Shown: positions 27,560 to 37,121, counted from the first letter of the stretch. The stretch: 64,000 nt of DNA from Anaerolineae bacterium (GCA_030425205.1 JAUIAP010000001.1:124001-188000), one strand, 5' to 3'. Notes: generated by a model not told the origin, from the sequence alone. A program made the numbers and translations.

Positions 27560-29395
27560 ATGATTCGCAACGATTTACGCAATATCGCAATTATCGCTCA
27601 CGTCGATCACGGGAAAACAACGCTCGTAGACGGGATGCTGCAACAAACACAAGTTTTCCGTGAGAACGAACAGGTTCAAGAGCGCGTGATGGATAGCAAC
27701 GACCTTGAGCGCGAGCGCGGTATTACGATTCTCGCCAAAAATACGGCGATTACAATTGAAGACAAAGACGGCAATCCAATCAAAATCAACATCGTTGATA
27801 CGCCCGGCCATGCTGACTTTGGTGGCGAAGTCGAGCGCGTCTTAAATATGGTGGATGGCGTTCTGCTGCTCGTCGATGCGGCCGAAGGGCCCATGCCACA
27901 GACGCGCTTTGTGCTAAAAAAGGCACTCGAAATGGGGCATCGCGTTATTCTCGTTATCAACAAAATTGATCGCAAGGACGCGCGCGCAGATGAGGTCTTA
28001 AACGAGGCTTTTGACCTATTTATCGAACTCGGTGCATCTGAGGAACAGGCTGACTTCCCCGTTATTTACGCCGTTGGTCTAGATCAACGGGCCGGCTATA
28101 GCGAAGATTTAGATGATGATCTCGGCCCACTGTTCCAAGTTATTTTGGACGAAGTCCCCGCTCCAGATGTGGACATCGATGCACCACTGCAAATGTTGGT
28201 GACAACGCTGGACTACAATCAGTACAAGGGGTTGACGGCAATCGGCCGAATCTTCGCGGGCACCATCCGCAATGGTCAACAAGTCGCACGCATGCTCGTT
28301 GATGGCGAGCAGACAACAGAAAAAGTGCGCTATCTATCCATCATGGATGGACTAGAGCGCATCGAGGTTGATTCGGCAAAAGCGGGCGACATCGTTGCCA
28401 TTGCAGGCTTGGACGCGATCAATATCGGTGAGACACTGGCTGACCCCGAAAATCCGGTTGCACTTCCTGCAATCACGGTTGAAGAACCAACGGTTCGTAT
28501 GGCATTCAGCGTCAACAACTCTCCCTTTGCCGGTCGTGAAGGTAAATATGTGACGTCGCGTCAGGTGCGCAAGCGGTTGTATGACGAATTGAAGAGCAAC
28601 GTGGCAATGCGCGTCGAGGACACAGATGCGGCCGATACGTTTCTCGTCTATGGGCGCGGCGAACTTCATCTCGGTATTTTGATCGAAACGATGCGCCGGG
28701 AAGGGTTTGAATTTGCAGTCAGCACGCCGGAAGTGATCTATAAAGAAGATGAAAATGGCGCGACGCTTGAACCGTTTTCAACTGTCTACGTCGAAGCATC
28801 CCAAGATTATTGGGGGCCAGTTGCCGAAGCACTCGGCAAACGTCGCGGCCTCATGCAAACAATTCGCTATGCCGATGACAACACCGTTCATGCGGAATAC
28901 ATCGTGCCAGTGCGCGGGTTGCTCGGCTTCCGCCAGCCATTCCTGACGATGACACGCGGAACGGGTATTTTCAACTCAATCTTCCACGACTATCTGCCCT
29001 TCGCTGGCAACATCGAAAAGCGTGAACTTGGTTCGCTCGTGTCGATGGACAACGGCCCTGTCAGTGCCTACGCGCTGACCCACTTGCTCTCGCGCGGCGA
29101 CTTTTTCATTGAGCCAACGCAAGAAGTGTACGCAGGACAAGTTGTCGGCGAACATTTACGCGATGATGAGCTAGTGGTCAACGTCACAAAGACGAAAAAC
29201 TTGACGGGGCATCGCGGTGTGCCAAAAGCGATTGTGGATGGGCTGCCACCTCATCGCCAAATGTCGCTTGACCAAGCGATTGAGTATTTGCATCGTGATG
29301 AGCTGCTTGAGGTAACGCCTGAGTCGCTGCGCATTCGCAAACGGCAACTGGTGCATCACATGCGCCAGAAAGAGGCGAAGAAAGCGAAGGCATAA
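27560..29395 (+). CDS. typA: Ribosome-associated GTPase TypA/BipA
   Basis: Translational GTPase needed for 50S assembly and growth under cold or stress. 611 residues, full length. G domain with '[16 protein letters not shown]' (G1), '[11 protein letters not shown]' (G2), '[14 protein letters not shown]' (G3), 'VINKID' (G4); then EF-G-like domains II, III and V and the BipA-specific C-terminal domain ('GYEDI'-free '[20 protein letters not shown]'...'[16 protein letters not shown]'). The ATG at 27560 has no clear Shine-Dalgarno. It is followed 6 bp later by a TrmH-family rRNA/tRNA methyltransferase, a sensible partner in ribosome maturation. Confidence 0.97.
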   Translation: MIRNDLRNIAIIAHVDHGKTTLVDGMLQQTQVFRENEQVQERVMDSNDLERERGITILAKNTAITIEDKDGNPIKINIVDTPGHADFGGEVERVLNMVDGVLLLVDAAEGPMPQTRFVLKKALEMGHRVILVINKIDRKDARADEVLNEAFDLFIELGASEEQADFPVIYAVGLDQRAGYSEDLDDDLGPLFQVILDEVPAPDVDIDAPLQMLVTTLDYNQYKGLTAIGRIFAGTIRNGQQVARMLVDGEQTTEKVRYLSIMDGLERIEVDSAKAGDIVAIAGLDAINIGETLADPENPVALPAITVEEPTVRMAFSVNNSPFAGREGKYVTSRQVRKRLYDELKSNVAMRVEDTDAADTFLVYGRGELHLGILIETMRREGFEFAVSTPEVIYKEDENGATLEPFSTVYVEASQDYWGPVAEALGKRRGLMQTIRYADDNTVHAEYIVPVRGLLGFRQPFLTMTRGTGIFNSIFHDYLPFAGNIEKRELGSLVSMDNGPVSAYALTHLLSRGDFFIEPTQEVYAGQVVGEHLRDDELVVNVTKTKNLTGHRGVPKAIVDGLPPHRQMSLDQAIEYLHRDELLEVTPESLRIRKRQLVHHMRQKEAKKAKA

Positions 29396-29401
29396 TTAGA
29401 C

Positions 29402-30130
29402 GTGGATCATGTCGTATTAGAAGGGCAAATCGCCGTCACGGCGGCACTGCAAGGGCACGTGCGTGATGTTCTGCGTGTGCTTGTGCGAGATGGGCGCAAC
29501 AAGGGGAAGTTGCGCTATTTTTTGCGACTGGTGCGCGAGGCAGGGCTAATGGCTGAGTTCGTTTCATCAGATGAGATCGATGAACTCGCCACAGGCCACT
29601 CCCACGGCGGTATTCTTGCCATCGCCACACCTCGTCGATTTGCTCAACTCAGCGATCTACTGCCAACCGATCACGCCGCAGCGATTATCATGCTCGATGG
29701 TGTCGAAGATCCCTATAATTTGGGGCAAGCGATTCGGGCATTTTATGCGGCTGGAATTGACGGGCTGGTTTTGCGCCCGCGCGTGTGGTTCTCGGCCGAA
29801 ACCACCATCGTCCGCGCCTCCGCTGGTGCAAGCGAGTTGCTCCCGATTGCGGAGGCCGAAAGTGCTGAAGAAGCTGCCGAATTTTTCAAGCAACAGGGCT
29901 TACAAATTGCGTGTACGGCAATGCAGGATTCTGTCTCACTTTATGAGGCTGATCTGCGACAGGGACTTTTCTTGTTGATTGGTGGGGCCAAACGGGGCGT
30001 GACGCGATCATTTTTACGATCGGCCGATCTCGTCCTAGAAATCCCCTATGCACGTCACTTCCCCCATTCGCTCGGAACAACCGCATCTGCGGCCATGTTT
30101 GCCAGTGAAATTATGCGCCAGCGTTTGTGA
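29402..30130 (+). CDS. TrmH/SpoU-family RNA 2'-O-methyltransferase
   Basis: 242 residues. The N-terminal substrate-binding part ('MDHVVLEGQIAVTAALQGHV') is of RlmB type. The SPOUT knot domain has motif 1 'AAIIMLDGVEDPYNLGQAIR', motif 2 'LLIGGAKRGVTRSFL' and motif 3 'IPYARHFPHSLGTTASAAMF'. The third motif deviates from the usual IPM-G-SLNVS (here SLGTTAS), so the enzyme may be an atypical member. It starts with GTG six bp after typA and is closed by a terminator. The RNA target is unknown; 23S rRNA is likely by analogy to RlmB. Confidence 0.88.
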   Translation: MDHVVLEGQIAVTAALQGHVRDVLRVLVRDGRNKGKLRYFLRLVREAGLMAEFVSSDEIDELATGHSHGGILAIATPRRFAQLSDLLPTDHAAAIIMLDGVEDPYNLGQAIRAFYAAGIDGLVLRPRVWFSAETTIVRASAGASELLPIAEAESAEEAAEFFKQQGLQIACTAMQDSVSLYEADLRQGLFLLIGGAKRGVTRSFLRSADLVLEIPYARHFPHSLGTTASAAMFASEIMRQRL

Positions 30131-30160
30131 GATTGGCGATCGGCCGATTCTATAAAAAAA

Positions 30161-30186
30161 GAGCGACCAGCTTGGTCGCTCTTTTT
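30161..30186 (+). terminator. Bidirectional rho-independent terminator
   Basis: GAGCGACCA (30161-30169) and TGGTCGCTC (30173-30181) with a 3-nt loop, A run on the left and T run on the right. It serves the typA operon and possibly the convergent PA14 gene. Confidence 0.92.
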
Positions 30187-30210
30187 GTTTACAGGCAGGT
30201 TAACTGACAA

Positions 30211-31497
30211 CTACGGTACAAATCGCCATGCAAAGAAATTGTTGACTAGATGGGCGCGGTTGCCACCATAGCCACCAATTCCGAGATAGAGATTTGGATT
30301 CGGCGCGAGTCGCAATGACAGTTGATCGCCATTCATCTCATAGAAGAATAACTGATTTACGTCTGTGCCATCACAGCCGCCGAGACGGATTTGCATTCCG
30401 CCAGAATACTGTGTGCGTCGCATACATAACCCGTTGTCATGATTTTGCACGAGGTAATGGTTACCGAGTTTGTAGATTGACCAAACGCTATCTGCATCAC
30501 AAACGCCGAGAATACCGACATATTGGGTTGCACCAAGACATTGCACACCGTTCATTAAGTGTCCGCGCTGAACGAGGGGTAGATTAAGTGGTGGATGCTT
30601 AATCGGTGTTGGTGTCGGAGTGGGTGGTTGTGGTGTCGGATTGGTTCCCGATACGCGATAGAAGTTGGCGCGGATGACCGCGTTGCCTTGACCTTCATAG
30701 TATTCGACACGCACGTTTGCTGTGCCGTTGGGGAGGACAATATCGGCCGAAAAGTTCGTCGCTGCATTTGGCGACCACTGGTTGATCAGCAGATTGTTGT
30801 TGACCCACACCCGCACGCCATCATCTGATGTCACGTCAATGCGATAGGTTCCCGCGCTGACGTTGAAGTTGCGCGAATAACGTGCCGAAAAGAAGTCATT
30901 GCTAACACCATTGCCGGGACCACCACTGCCCCAAATATGGTCAACCGTGTTCTCATAGCGAGTCAGTACGGGATTGCCCGCCAGTGATGTATTGTTCCAA
31001 TAGTCGGCTCGCCAGCTATTGTCTGGCGTACCGCTTAGCTTTTGCCAATCGGCAAATATCGATGCACTACCACCATTCTCGTAGTATTCAACGCGCACGA
31101 AGTGGTTGCCATGTGTCAAGTCAACATCGGTCGTATACGTCGTGGCTGGACTATCATGCCATTGGTCGATCAACAGTTGTCCATCGACATACAGCCGTAC
31201 ACCATCATCGGCGGCCACTGTAAAACGGTAGCGACCCGCATCAAAAAAGTCTGACCGATCCCAACGCGCCGAGAAGTTGTCTGTTGGGACGTTAAATCCT
31301 GGGCTGCCTACGCCCCAATTGTAGTTGATGCTATTTTCGGTGCGTGTCAGCACGGCATTTCCGCTCAGGAATTTGTTGTTCCAATAGGTCGCTTGCCATG
31401 TCGTCGCGGCACTCGCACGCGATGTAAAACCGATCATTAAAAACAGAAAGAGTGTGGCAAAACCTGCCAAAAGGGATATTTTTCTTTGGTGTGTCAT
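30211..31497 (-). CDS. Secreted protein with two PA14-like domains and a C-terminal ricin-type region
   Basis: 428 residues from ATG 31497, where GGGAG lies upstream and the signal peptide ('LLAGFATLFLFLMIGFTSRA') sits correctly. Two PA14-like beta-sandwich domains follow (about 30-150 and 160-280). Each begins A.YWNN..L.GN.VLTR.EN and contains 'DDGVR.(Y/W)V..(Q/N)LL(I)(D/N)QW'. A Thr-Pro linker ('TPQPPTPTPTPIKHPP') leads to a C-terminal domain with 'GVQCLGATQYVGILGVCDAD' and QxF-like repeats resembling a beta-trefoil lectin. PA14 domains bind carbohydrates, so cell-surface glycan binding is likely. A paralogue with SH3 domains lies at 53073-54668. Closest gene context gives no further clue. 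Confidence 0.83.
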   Translation of the reverse strand: MTHQRKISLLAGFATLFLFLMIGFTSRASAATTWQATYWNNKFLSGNAVLTRTENSINYNWGVGSPGFNVPTDNFSARWDRSDFFDAGRYRFTVAADDGVRLYVDGQLLIDQWHDSPATTYTTDVDLTHGNHFVRVEYYENGGSASIFADWQKLSGTPDNSWRADYWNNTSLAGNPVLTRYENTVDHIWGSGGPGNGVSNDFFSARYSRNFNVSAGTYRIDVTSDDGVRVWVNNNLLINQWSPNAATNFSADIVLPNGTANVRVEYYEGQGNAVIRANFYRVSGTNPTPQPPTPTPTPIKHPPLNLPLVQRGHLMNGVQCLGATQYVGILGVCDADSVWSIYKLGNHYLVQNHDNGLCMRRTQYSGGMQIRLGGCDGTDVNQLFFYEMNGDQLSLRLAPNPNLYLGIGGYGGNRAHLVNNFFAWRFVP

Positions 31498-31790
31498 GTG
31501 GGGATGCTCCCTGGCTCTTTTTCTGCAAGCAGAAGTGAAACCATAAACAGAGCTGGCTCTGTGAAACGTCATATAATGTCAGATGCACACCATTTATCTC
31601 ACTATAGCGTTGTTTGTGCGCTTTGTAGGGTACAATTGTGTGGCATCCAACTAAAGATCAGCTTATCAAAGAAATGTCACCATATTATGACAGACAACCG
31701 TTTTTTGTAGGTATTATGTAAGAGTTTTTGTTATTGGGTGGCGGATAGAAGTTTTATTTAAATTCAGCAGCGTGGATATCAAGGAATACA

Positions 31791-33014
31791 ATGAAAAATC
31801 AGCAAGAAGTACAAGCGTATCTCGAAAACAATATGCCAAGCTATCTCGAAATGTTACGTCAAATGGTCGAGATCAATAGTTTTACGGAAAATCCAGAAGG
31901 GGTCAACGAGTTAGGGCAGATGACAGCGGGCGTGTTTGCGGGGCTGGGATTTTCGGCCGAAACCATTCAAGCAGCCAACCCCAAATTTGGCTGTCATCTC
32001 GTTCTCACCCGACAAGGCACAGGCGAAAAAACGGTCGGGCTTGTCACCCATCTTGACACCGTTTTTCCTGCGGCCGAAGAGATCGCCAACGATTTTCACT
32101 GGCGCGTTGAAGGGGATCGCATCTATGGACCCGGCACAGTCGATATTAAAGGTGGCACGGTCCTGATCTATATGCTGCTCGATGCACTGCGCCAGTTTGA
32201 CCCTGCGCAGTTTGAGGCGACCACGTGGATCATTCTCGCCGATGCGTGCGAAGAGCAGGATGGGGAGGATTTTGGCGCGTTATGTAAGGCGCGGCTGGAC
32301 GGTGCGCTGGCCTGTCTCGTCTTTGAGGGCGGACTGGTCGAGGAAAATCGTTTCCGCATTCTCGTCAAGCGCAAGGGGATGTCCACCTATCGCGTGCGCG
32401 TAACGGGTAAGGCATCTCATGCTGGCACGGCGCACGCAAGCGGCGCCAATGCCGTCGTTCAAATGGGAGATGTCATCCAAAAAATCGCGGCACTCACCGA
32501 TTACGAACGCGAGTTGACTTTCAACGTCGGGTCAGTTCACGGTGGAACGGTCACAAATCGCGTCCCCCATGAATGTGAAGCGTTGGTTGAAATGCGCTGC
32601 TATGACAAAGAGACGTATGATGCAGGAGTTGCCAGCATTCTTGCGCTCAATGGCTATTCATCAGTGCAAAGTGCCAGTGACGGCTACCCCTGCACGACAT
32701 CCGTCGAAGTGCTGCGTCAGACACCGCCATGGCCAGAAAATACAGGCTCGGAAGAGACGTTTGAATTTTGGCGAGATGCGGCCAATGAACTTGGATTTGA
32801 GGCGATTCGTTCGTGGCGTGGTGGCTTGAGCGATGGGAACTTCACATGGCACGCCGTGCCAACGCTCGACGCGCTCGGTCCAAACGGTGCCTATGCCCAC
32901 TGTTCGGAACGCTCAGAAGACGGCAGCAAAGATCAAGAGTACTGTTTACCAGATAGCTTTGTGCCAAAGACGTTGTTGAACTTGGCGGCTGTTTTGAAGA
33001 TGGTGGGCGCGTAA
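31791..33014 (+). CDS. M20-family metallopeptidase (glutamate carboxypeptidase-like)
   Basis: 407 residues, cytoplasmic (no signal). The M20 dinuclear zinc site is visible: His in 'VTHLDTVFP', bridging Asp in 'YGPGTVDIKGG', catalytic Glu-Glu in 'ADACEEQDG', further Glu/Asp ligands and a final His in 'HCSERSEDGS'. A lid/dimerisation domain is inserted ('KRKGMSTYRVRVTGKASHAG'). The order matches carboxypeptidase G2/ArgE-type enzymes that remove C-terminal Glu or deacylate amino acids. AAGGA precedes the ATG. It is a monocistronic gene followed by a 23-bp heptad hairpin. Exact substrate cannot be told from sequence. Confidence 0.88.
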   Translation: MKNQQEVQAYLENNMPSYLEMLRQMVEINSFTENPEGVNELGQMTAGVFAGLGFSAETIQAANPKFGCHLVLTRQGTGEKTVGLVTHLDTVFPAAEEIANDFHWRVEGDRIYGPGTVDIKGGTVLIYMLLDALRQFDPAQFEATTWIILADACEEQDGEDFGALCKARLDGALACLVFEGGLVEENRFRILVKRKGMSTYRVRVTGKASHAGTAHASGANAVVQMGDVIQKIAALTDYERELTFNVGSVHGGTVTNRVPHECEALVEMRCYDKETYDAGVASILALNGYSSVQSASDGYPCTTSVEVLRQTPPWPENTGSEETFEFWRDAANELGFEAIRSWRGGLSDGNFTWHAVPTLDALGPNGAYAHCSERSEDGSKDQEYCLPDSFVPKTLLNLAAVLKMVGA

Positions 33015-33035
33015 AGGTTGGCTGTTTGGGTTGGT

Positions 33036-33088
33036 GTAGTGCGTGGTGCGTGGTGCGTAAAAAGGACGCACCACGCACCACGCACTAC
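33036..33088. repeat. Heptad-repeat hairpin (23-bp perfect arms)
   Basis: Perfect 23-bp inverted repeat (33036-33058 with 33066-33088, loop of 7) made of GTGCGTG units. It lies between two convergent genes with no T run, so probably a weak bidirectional terminator. Confidence 0.9.
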
Positions 33089-33125
33089 TCATCACATTTC
33101 AGAAATTTAACGAGCGCAACATGAC

Positions 33126-34037
33126 CTACATAAGCGCATCCGCCATTTCAATAATCTCATCTCTCATCGTCAGGAGGTCGCGCCAGCGTTGAGGGATGCC
33201 GCTTGCGCCGTAGAATGCACCTGCAAGCTGTCCATAAACTGCGCCTGTCGTGTCCGCATCTTCACCTAAGTTGACCGCTAGGCGTGCGCCGCTGACAAAA
33301 TCTTCGGCGTGATAAAACGCCCAGAGTGCGGCCTCAAGCGATTGCACAACGTAGCCCGTCCCGCGAATGTTGGGCGGGTTTTTATGTTTGAAGGAGCCTT
33401 CGGCAATTTTGGCAATTTCGGCGACGAGTGGTTCGGCCGAAAACAGATCATAATTATCCGCATAGGGCCTGAGCATCGTGTGCTTTTCTGCCCCACTGGC
33501 GGCGAGCGCGATCAAGACACCAAAGTAGCGGCAGGCATCGACACAGGCACGGGCGGCGTGGGTGGTGCGGGAGGATTCGGCCGAAAACTTAACGACTTCT
33601 TCCAAATCTGCGCGGAAAAAGAGTGGGACCGGTGCCAGTCGCATAATCGACCCATTGCCCGCTGAGTAGGGATCAGTTGAGCCGCTAAGTGGATCGCCAG
33701 TCTGGACAAATCTAGAAAGCGCAGCGACTGTTGCGTTGCCAATATCAAAACATCGCCCCGTGCTACTCATATACCCATCTTGCCACCATTTGACATAGCG
33801 CTGTATCTGGTCGGTTGGTGAAAAGCCATCGTGTTCGATCAGGCTGGCTGCCAAACACAATGCCATCGACGTGTCATCCGTCCATTGCCCAGCCTGCAAA
33901 CCAAAAGGCCCCCCACCCTCAATCTCACGGATCGGTTCAAACTCGTTTGGTTTTGTAAATTCAAGCGTCGTGCCAAACGCATCCCCAGCAGCGAGACCCA
34001 GCAATGCACCGCGATAGCGATCTTGTTTTGTTATCAT
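33126..34037 (-). CDS. ADP-ribosylglycohydrolase (DraG/ARH family)
   Basis: Hydrolyses ADP-ribose from modified proteins or small molecules. 303 residues, all-helical fold. The binuclear Mg site motifs are present: 'LLGLAAGDAFGTTLEF', 'QWTDDTSMALCLAASL' (TDD) and 'NLGEDADTTGAVYGQLAGAF' (DADT). 'GNGSIMRLAPVPLFF' is the usual substrate loop. No DraT or other ADP-ribosyltransferase is in the window, so the target is unknown. The start ATG 34037 has TACGCT 7 bp upstream on its strand, a weak leaderless signature. Convergent with the M20 peptidase and divergent from murA. Confidence 0.93.
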   Translation of the reverse strand: MITKQDRYRGALLGLAAGDAFGTTLEFTKPNEFEPIREIEGGGPFGLQAGQWTDDTSMALCLAASLIEHDGFSPTDQIQRYVKWWQDGYMSSTGRCFDIGNATVAALSRFVQTGDPLSGSTDPYSAGNGSIMRLAPVPLFFRADLEEVVKFSAESSRTTHAARACVDACRYFGVLIALAASGAEKHTMLRPYADNYDLFSAEPLVAEIAKIAEGSFKHKNPPNIRGTGYVVQSLEAALWAFYHAEDFVSGARLAVNLGEDADTTGAVYGQLAGAFYGASGIPQRWRDLLTMRDEIIEMADALM

Positions 34038-34096
34038 AGGCAGAAGCGTAGCGCAAAACAGCCAGATTCACAAAAATGAATCCTTTCTATTTACTG

Positions 34097-34124
34097 TTGA
34101 CCATATCGTATGCAACTCTACAAT
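34097..34124 (+). promoter_or_regulatory. murA promoter
   Basis: TTGACC (34097-34102), 16-bp spacer, TACAAT (34119-34124). The expected start near 34131 leaves a 34-nt leader with AAGGATC before the ATG. Confidence 0.7.
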
Positions 34125-34164
34125 GTTGACGAACGATTCAACCGATAAGCTCAAGGATCATTAA

Positions 34165-35457
34165 ATGGAAACATTACGCATTGAAGGCGGCCATCCGCTG
34201 CGTGGTACGATTACCGCTGGCGGCAACAAAAATGCCGCGCTCAAACTGCTTCCCGCCTGTATTCTGACCGATCAGCCCGTTATTTTGCATAACATCCCGA
34301 ACATACTCGGCGTGCGCAATACACTGCTGATTTTGCGTGACCTCGGCGTTGATGTCGAAAAGATCGATACCCATTCCTATCGCATTCACGCTGTCAATAT
34401 CGACAAAACGCGCCTCAGCCGTGAAATCGCGGGGCAAACCCGCGCGTCATTTGTCTTCTCTGGGCCCATGTTGGGGCGTCTGGGGGCTTGTTGGGTGCCG
34501 GTTCCCGGTGGGGACATGATTGGCGGTCGGCCGCTCGACACCCATGTGCAAGGGCTGCGTGCATTAGGGGCAACCGTTGAATTCGCGGACGGTGGCTTTG
34601 CGATGTCGGCCGAAAAACTCACGGGTGCGGGTTACTATCTGCAAGCCCAACAAAGCGTGACGGCAACCGAAAACACGATTATGGCGGCCGTCTTAGCCGC
34701 TGGCACAACTATTATCGACAACGCCGCTTGCGAACCACACGTGCAGGATTTATGTAACTTGCTCATCATCATGGGCGCGAAAATCAGCGGCGTTGGCTCT
34801 AATCGTTTGACGATTGAAGGGGTTGATAAGTTAAACGGTGGTGAGTTCCGCATTGGTTCAGATTTTATGGAGGTAGGTAGCTTTATCGGCGCGGCGGTTG
34901 TGACGGGCGGCGAAATTCGGATCGAAAACGCCAGTCCGAGCAGCCTGCGCATGGTCAAACTGGTTTACAATCAGTTGGGCGTCGATTTTACAACGGATGG
35001 GGATGCTGTGCTGGTTTCGGCCGATCAGTCCCTCGTAATCGACCGCGCCTTGAGCGGTAGCATTCTCGAAATCAAGCCGCAGCCATGGCCCGGATTCCCC
35101 CCCGATCTGATGTCCATTCTCGTCATTATGGCCACCCAAGCGAAAGGGGAGGTGCTGCTGCACGATTGGATGTATGAAAGCCGCTTTTTCTTTGTCGATA
35201 AACTCAACTTCATGGGCGCACGCACCGTCTTGTGTGACCCGCATCGCGTCATGATTCACGGCCAGACGCAACTACACGCCAATCCGGCGGGTGTCTCATC
35301 CCCCGATATCCGCGCGGGTATGGCGATGGTCTTGGCCGCACTTTGCGCGCAGGGAACGACTCGTATTGGGAATATCCACCAGCTCGATCGCGGCTATGAA
35401 GATATTGAGCAAAAGTTGCGCGTTCTCGGTGCAAATGTCGAGCGATCAGGGGCCTAA
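34165..35457 (+). CDS. murA: UDP-GlcNAc 1-carboxyvinyltransferase MurA, Asp at the catalytic Cys position
   Basis: First committed step of peptidoglycan synthesis (PEP + UDP-GlcNAc). 430 residues, full length, two inside-out alpha/beta barrels: 'GTITAGGNKNAALKLLPACI' (Lys-Asn active-site pair), 'SFVFSGPMLGRLGACWVPVP', then the active-site loop 'GGDMIGGRPLDTHVQGL', and 'DIRAGMAMVLAALCAQGTT' near the end. In E. coli the loop reads GGCTIGARP with Cys115. Here residue 117 (codon GAC 34513-34515) is Asp. That substitution is known in mycobacterial and chlamydial MurA and makes the enzyme insensitive to fosfomycin while still active. AAGGATC precedes the ATG. Confidence 0.97.
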   Translation: METLRIEGGHPLRGTITAGGNKNAALKLLPACILTDQPVILHNIPNILGVRNTLLILRDLGVDVEKIDTHSYRIHAVNIDKTRLSREIAGQTRASFVFSGPMLGRLGACWVPVPGGDMIGGRPLDTHVQGLRALGATVEFADGGFAMSAEKLTGAGYYLQAQQSVTATENTIMAAVLAAGTTIIDNAACEPHVQDLCNLLIIMGAKISGVGSNRLTIEGVDKLNGGEFRIGSDFMEVGSFIGAAVVTGGEIRIENASPSSLRMVKLVYNQLGVDFTTDGDAVLVSADQSLVIDRALSGSILEIKPQPWPGFPPDLMSILVIMATQAKGEVLLHDWMYESRFFFVDKLNFMGARTVLCDPHRVMIHGQTQLHANPAGVSSPDIRAGMAMVLAALCAQGTTRIGNIHQLDRGYEDIEQKLRVLGANVERSGA

Positions 35458-35590
35458 ATGTTGCAACGGATCGACTTATGCTTCGTATAGATCGACAACG
35501 ATAATGGCTGGGGATATCTAATATCTTGGCGTGATATGTGGCGCGTCACATGTGACAGATGAACCACACACAACAGCCATTGTCACAAAT

Positions 35591-35690
35591 CAACGGGTGC
35601 GTTTCAATTGAGTTGAAACTGTCATTCTCGCGCAGGCGGGAATCTATTCTGCGGGGCTGGACATTTCGGGATTTCCAAATCCTGAAACAC
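35591..35690. repeat. Composite dispersed repeat, copy 2 (inverted), with a third hairpin
   Basis: Contains GTTTCAA/TTGAAAC (35601-35619) and ATTCTCGC/GCGGGAAT (35624-35643), the reverse-complement arrangement of 3021-3077. Then comes a 24-nt palindrome-like TTTCGGGATTT..AAATCCTGAAA (35664-35687). The last is a close relative of 44061-44084. All lie in the murA to membrane-gene spacer. Confidence 0.82.
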
Positions 35691-35736
35691 GTACTAACCG
35701 ACATGAAACACACCACAAATCAATCTGGAGCGTGAT

Positions 35737-36105
35737 ATGGACAACAGTAAGTTAAAAGAAGAAGAACAGGGCATTGTGAAAGATCGATCGGGCAATTGGG
35801 TAGGCGGTGCGGTGTTAGTTGCCGTCGGCCTCTTTTTCTTGCTTGGCAACCTAACGAATCTCCGATTTGACAATTGGTGGGCGTTGTTTATCCTCATCCC
35901 CGTGTTCGCAATGTAGGGCAAGGCATGGAAAACGTATCAACAAACTGGCCGACTGGGTCAGGAAGGGCGACAAGAGGTGATGGGCGCACTGTTCCCACTG
36001 TTTGTCGCACTCATCTTCCTACTCAACTGGAATTGGGGACAGGTTTGGCCCGGCTTTATTATTATCGCAGGGCTAAACGCGTTGGTTGGCGGGTACTTTG
36101 ATTAG
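35737..36105 (+). pseudogene. Small DUF5668/LiaI-like membrane protein interrupted by in-frame TAG
   Basis: From ATG 35737 the frame encodes 59 residues with one transmembrane segment ('GGAVLVAVGLFFLLGNLTNL') and 'FDNWWALFILIPVFAM'. It then meets TAG at 35914-35916, and continues in the same frame for 62 more codons ('GKAWKTYQQTGRLGQEGRQE', 'VALIFLLNWNWGQVWPGFII') to TAG 36103-36105. Both halves read as one two-to-four-helix membrane protein of the DUF5668/LiaI type, where W.ALFILIP..G..(R/K)AW is continuous. A single nonsense change, an error, or read-through are the options. The downstream half keeps normal coding character, so any loss must be recent. CTGGAG precedes the ATG. Confidence 0.75.
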
Positions 36106-36114
36106 TGAACGGTC

Positions 36115-36176
36115 ACCAGTAAACAGTGAACAGGAAAAAATGCTGCTCACTGTTTACTGCAAACTGTTTACTGTTT
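36115..36176. repeat. Heptad-repeat hairpin, CAGTRAA type
   Basis: Perfect 13-bp arms (36117-36129 with 36147-36159). The whole element runs in 7-bp steps (CAGTAAA, CAGTGAA, CAGGAAA ... GTTTACT, GCAAACT, GTTTACT) into a T run. It overlaps the 3' end of the aldo/keto reductase gene. Confidence 0.82.
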
Positions 36177-37121
36177 TTCTGGATTCAAGATGGCGTCGAT
36201 CTTTTCGACAATTTCGGCCGATAATTCAACCTCTGCTGCCTGCACATTGTCAAGAACCTGCGCTGGCTTCGTCGCGCCCGTGATGACGCTACTCACCCCA
36301 TCTTGACGCAACACCCACGCCAACGCCAACTGCGCGCGCGTTAGCCCCAAATCGTCAGCAATCGGCTTCAGCATGCGCACCTTCTCGCTGTTCGCATCGT
36401 TCAGCATACGCTTTTTTGCCCAATCTTCGCGGTTAAAGCGTGAATCTGCAGGCACACCTTCGTCATACTTACCCGTCAACATCCCCATGGCCAAGGGCGA
36501 AAATACCACAAGACCGACACCCAGTTTGCTCGTTGTCGGCAAAATATGTTTTTCGACCCGATCACGATAGAGCATCGAGTATTGCGGCTGTTCCGTTTGC
36601 GGCAAGTGCCAGCCATATTTATCACAAATGTGATACGCCTCCGCAATTTGGCCTGCCGACCATTCGCTCGTTCCCCAATAGTGAACCAACCCCTGCTCGA
36701 CTAGATCGTGCATGGCGTGGGCCGTTTCGCGGATTGGGGTGTCTGGGTCGGGACGATGGCAGAAGTAGATGTCGAGATAGTCCATCGCCAAGCGATCGAG
36801 CGACTTTTCGATGCTCTCCATGATGTGCTTGCGCGAGAGGCCGCGATCATTGACATCGTCGCTCATCGGCCAAAATACCTTAGAAGAGACAACCAGCGTG
36901 TGCCGATCGTATTGCGCCAACACCGCGCCCATCTCCTTTTCAGACTCACCTTGACCATAGATGTCGGCAATATCAAAGAAGTTGATACCATTTTCATAGG
37001 CCGTTTCGATAATCTTGCGGCCCGTATCTTCTGCCATCTTGCCTTCGCCGTAATTGATCCAGCCACCGAGCGAGATGGTGCTCACTTTCATTCCAGCGTT
37101 ACCAAGTCTTCTATATTTCAT
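36168..37121 (-). CDS. Aldo/keto reductase (voltage-gated K channel beta-subunit-like)
   Basis: 317 residues from ATG 37121; GGAGC lies 8 bp upstream, which favours it over a longer frame. TIM-barrel NADPH reductase. The catalytic tetrad is visible: Asp in 'FFDIADIYGQGESEKEMG', Tyr in the same motif, Lys in 'VVSSKVFWP', His in 'DIYFCHRPDPDTPIRE'. 'QPQYSMLYRDRVEKHILPTT' and 'GVGLVVFSPLAMGMLTGKYD' are typical of the Kv-beta/YghZ-type AKR subfamily. The substrate is not predictable. Its 3' end contains part of a heptad repeat. Divergent from the molybdopterin-domain gene. Confidence 0.93.
   Translation of the reverse strand: MKYRRLGNAGMKVSTISLGGWINYGEGKMAEDTGRKIIETAYENGINFFDIADIYGQGESEKEMGAVLAQYDRHTLVVSSKVFWPMSDDVNDRGLSRKHIMESIEKSLDRLAMDYLDIYFCHRPDPDTPIRETAHAMHDLVEQGLVHYWGTSEWSAGQIAEAYHICDKYGWHLPQTEQPQYSMLYRDRVEKHILPTTSKLGVGLVVFSPLAMGMLTGKYDEGVPADSRFNREDWAKKRMLNDANSEKVRMLKPIADDLGLTRAQLALAWVLRQDGVSSVITGATKPAQVLDNVQAAEVELSAEIVEKIDAILNPEKQ

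Noticed and set aside
35914..35916. TAG as pyrrolysine or other recoded codon
   Set aside because: No PYLIS-like structure or pyl genes visible, the residue context is a plain membrane protein, and other genes in the window use TAG as a normal stop.
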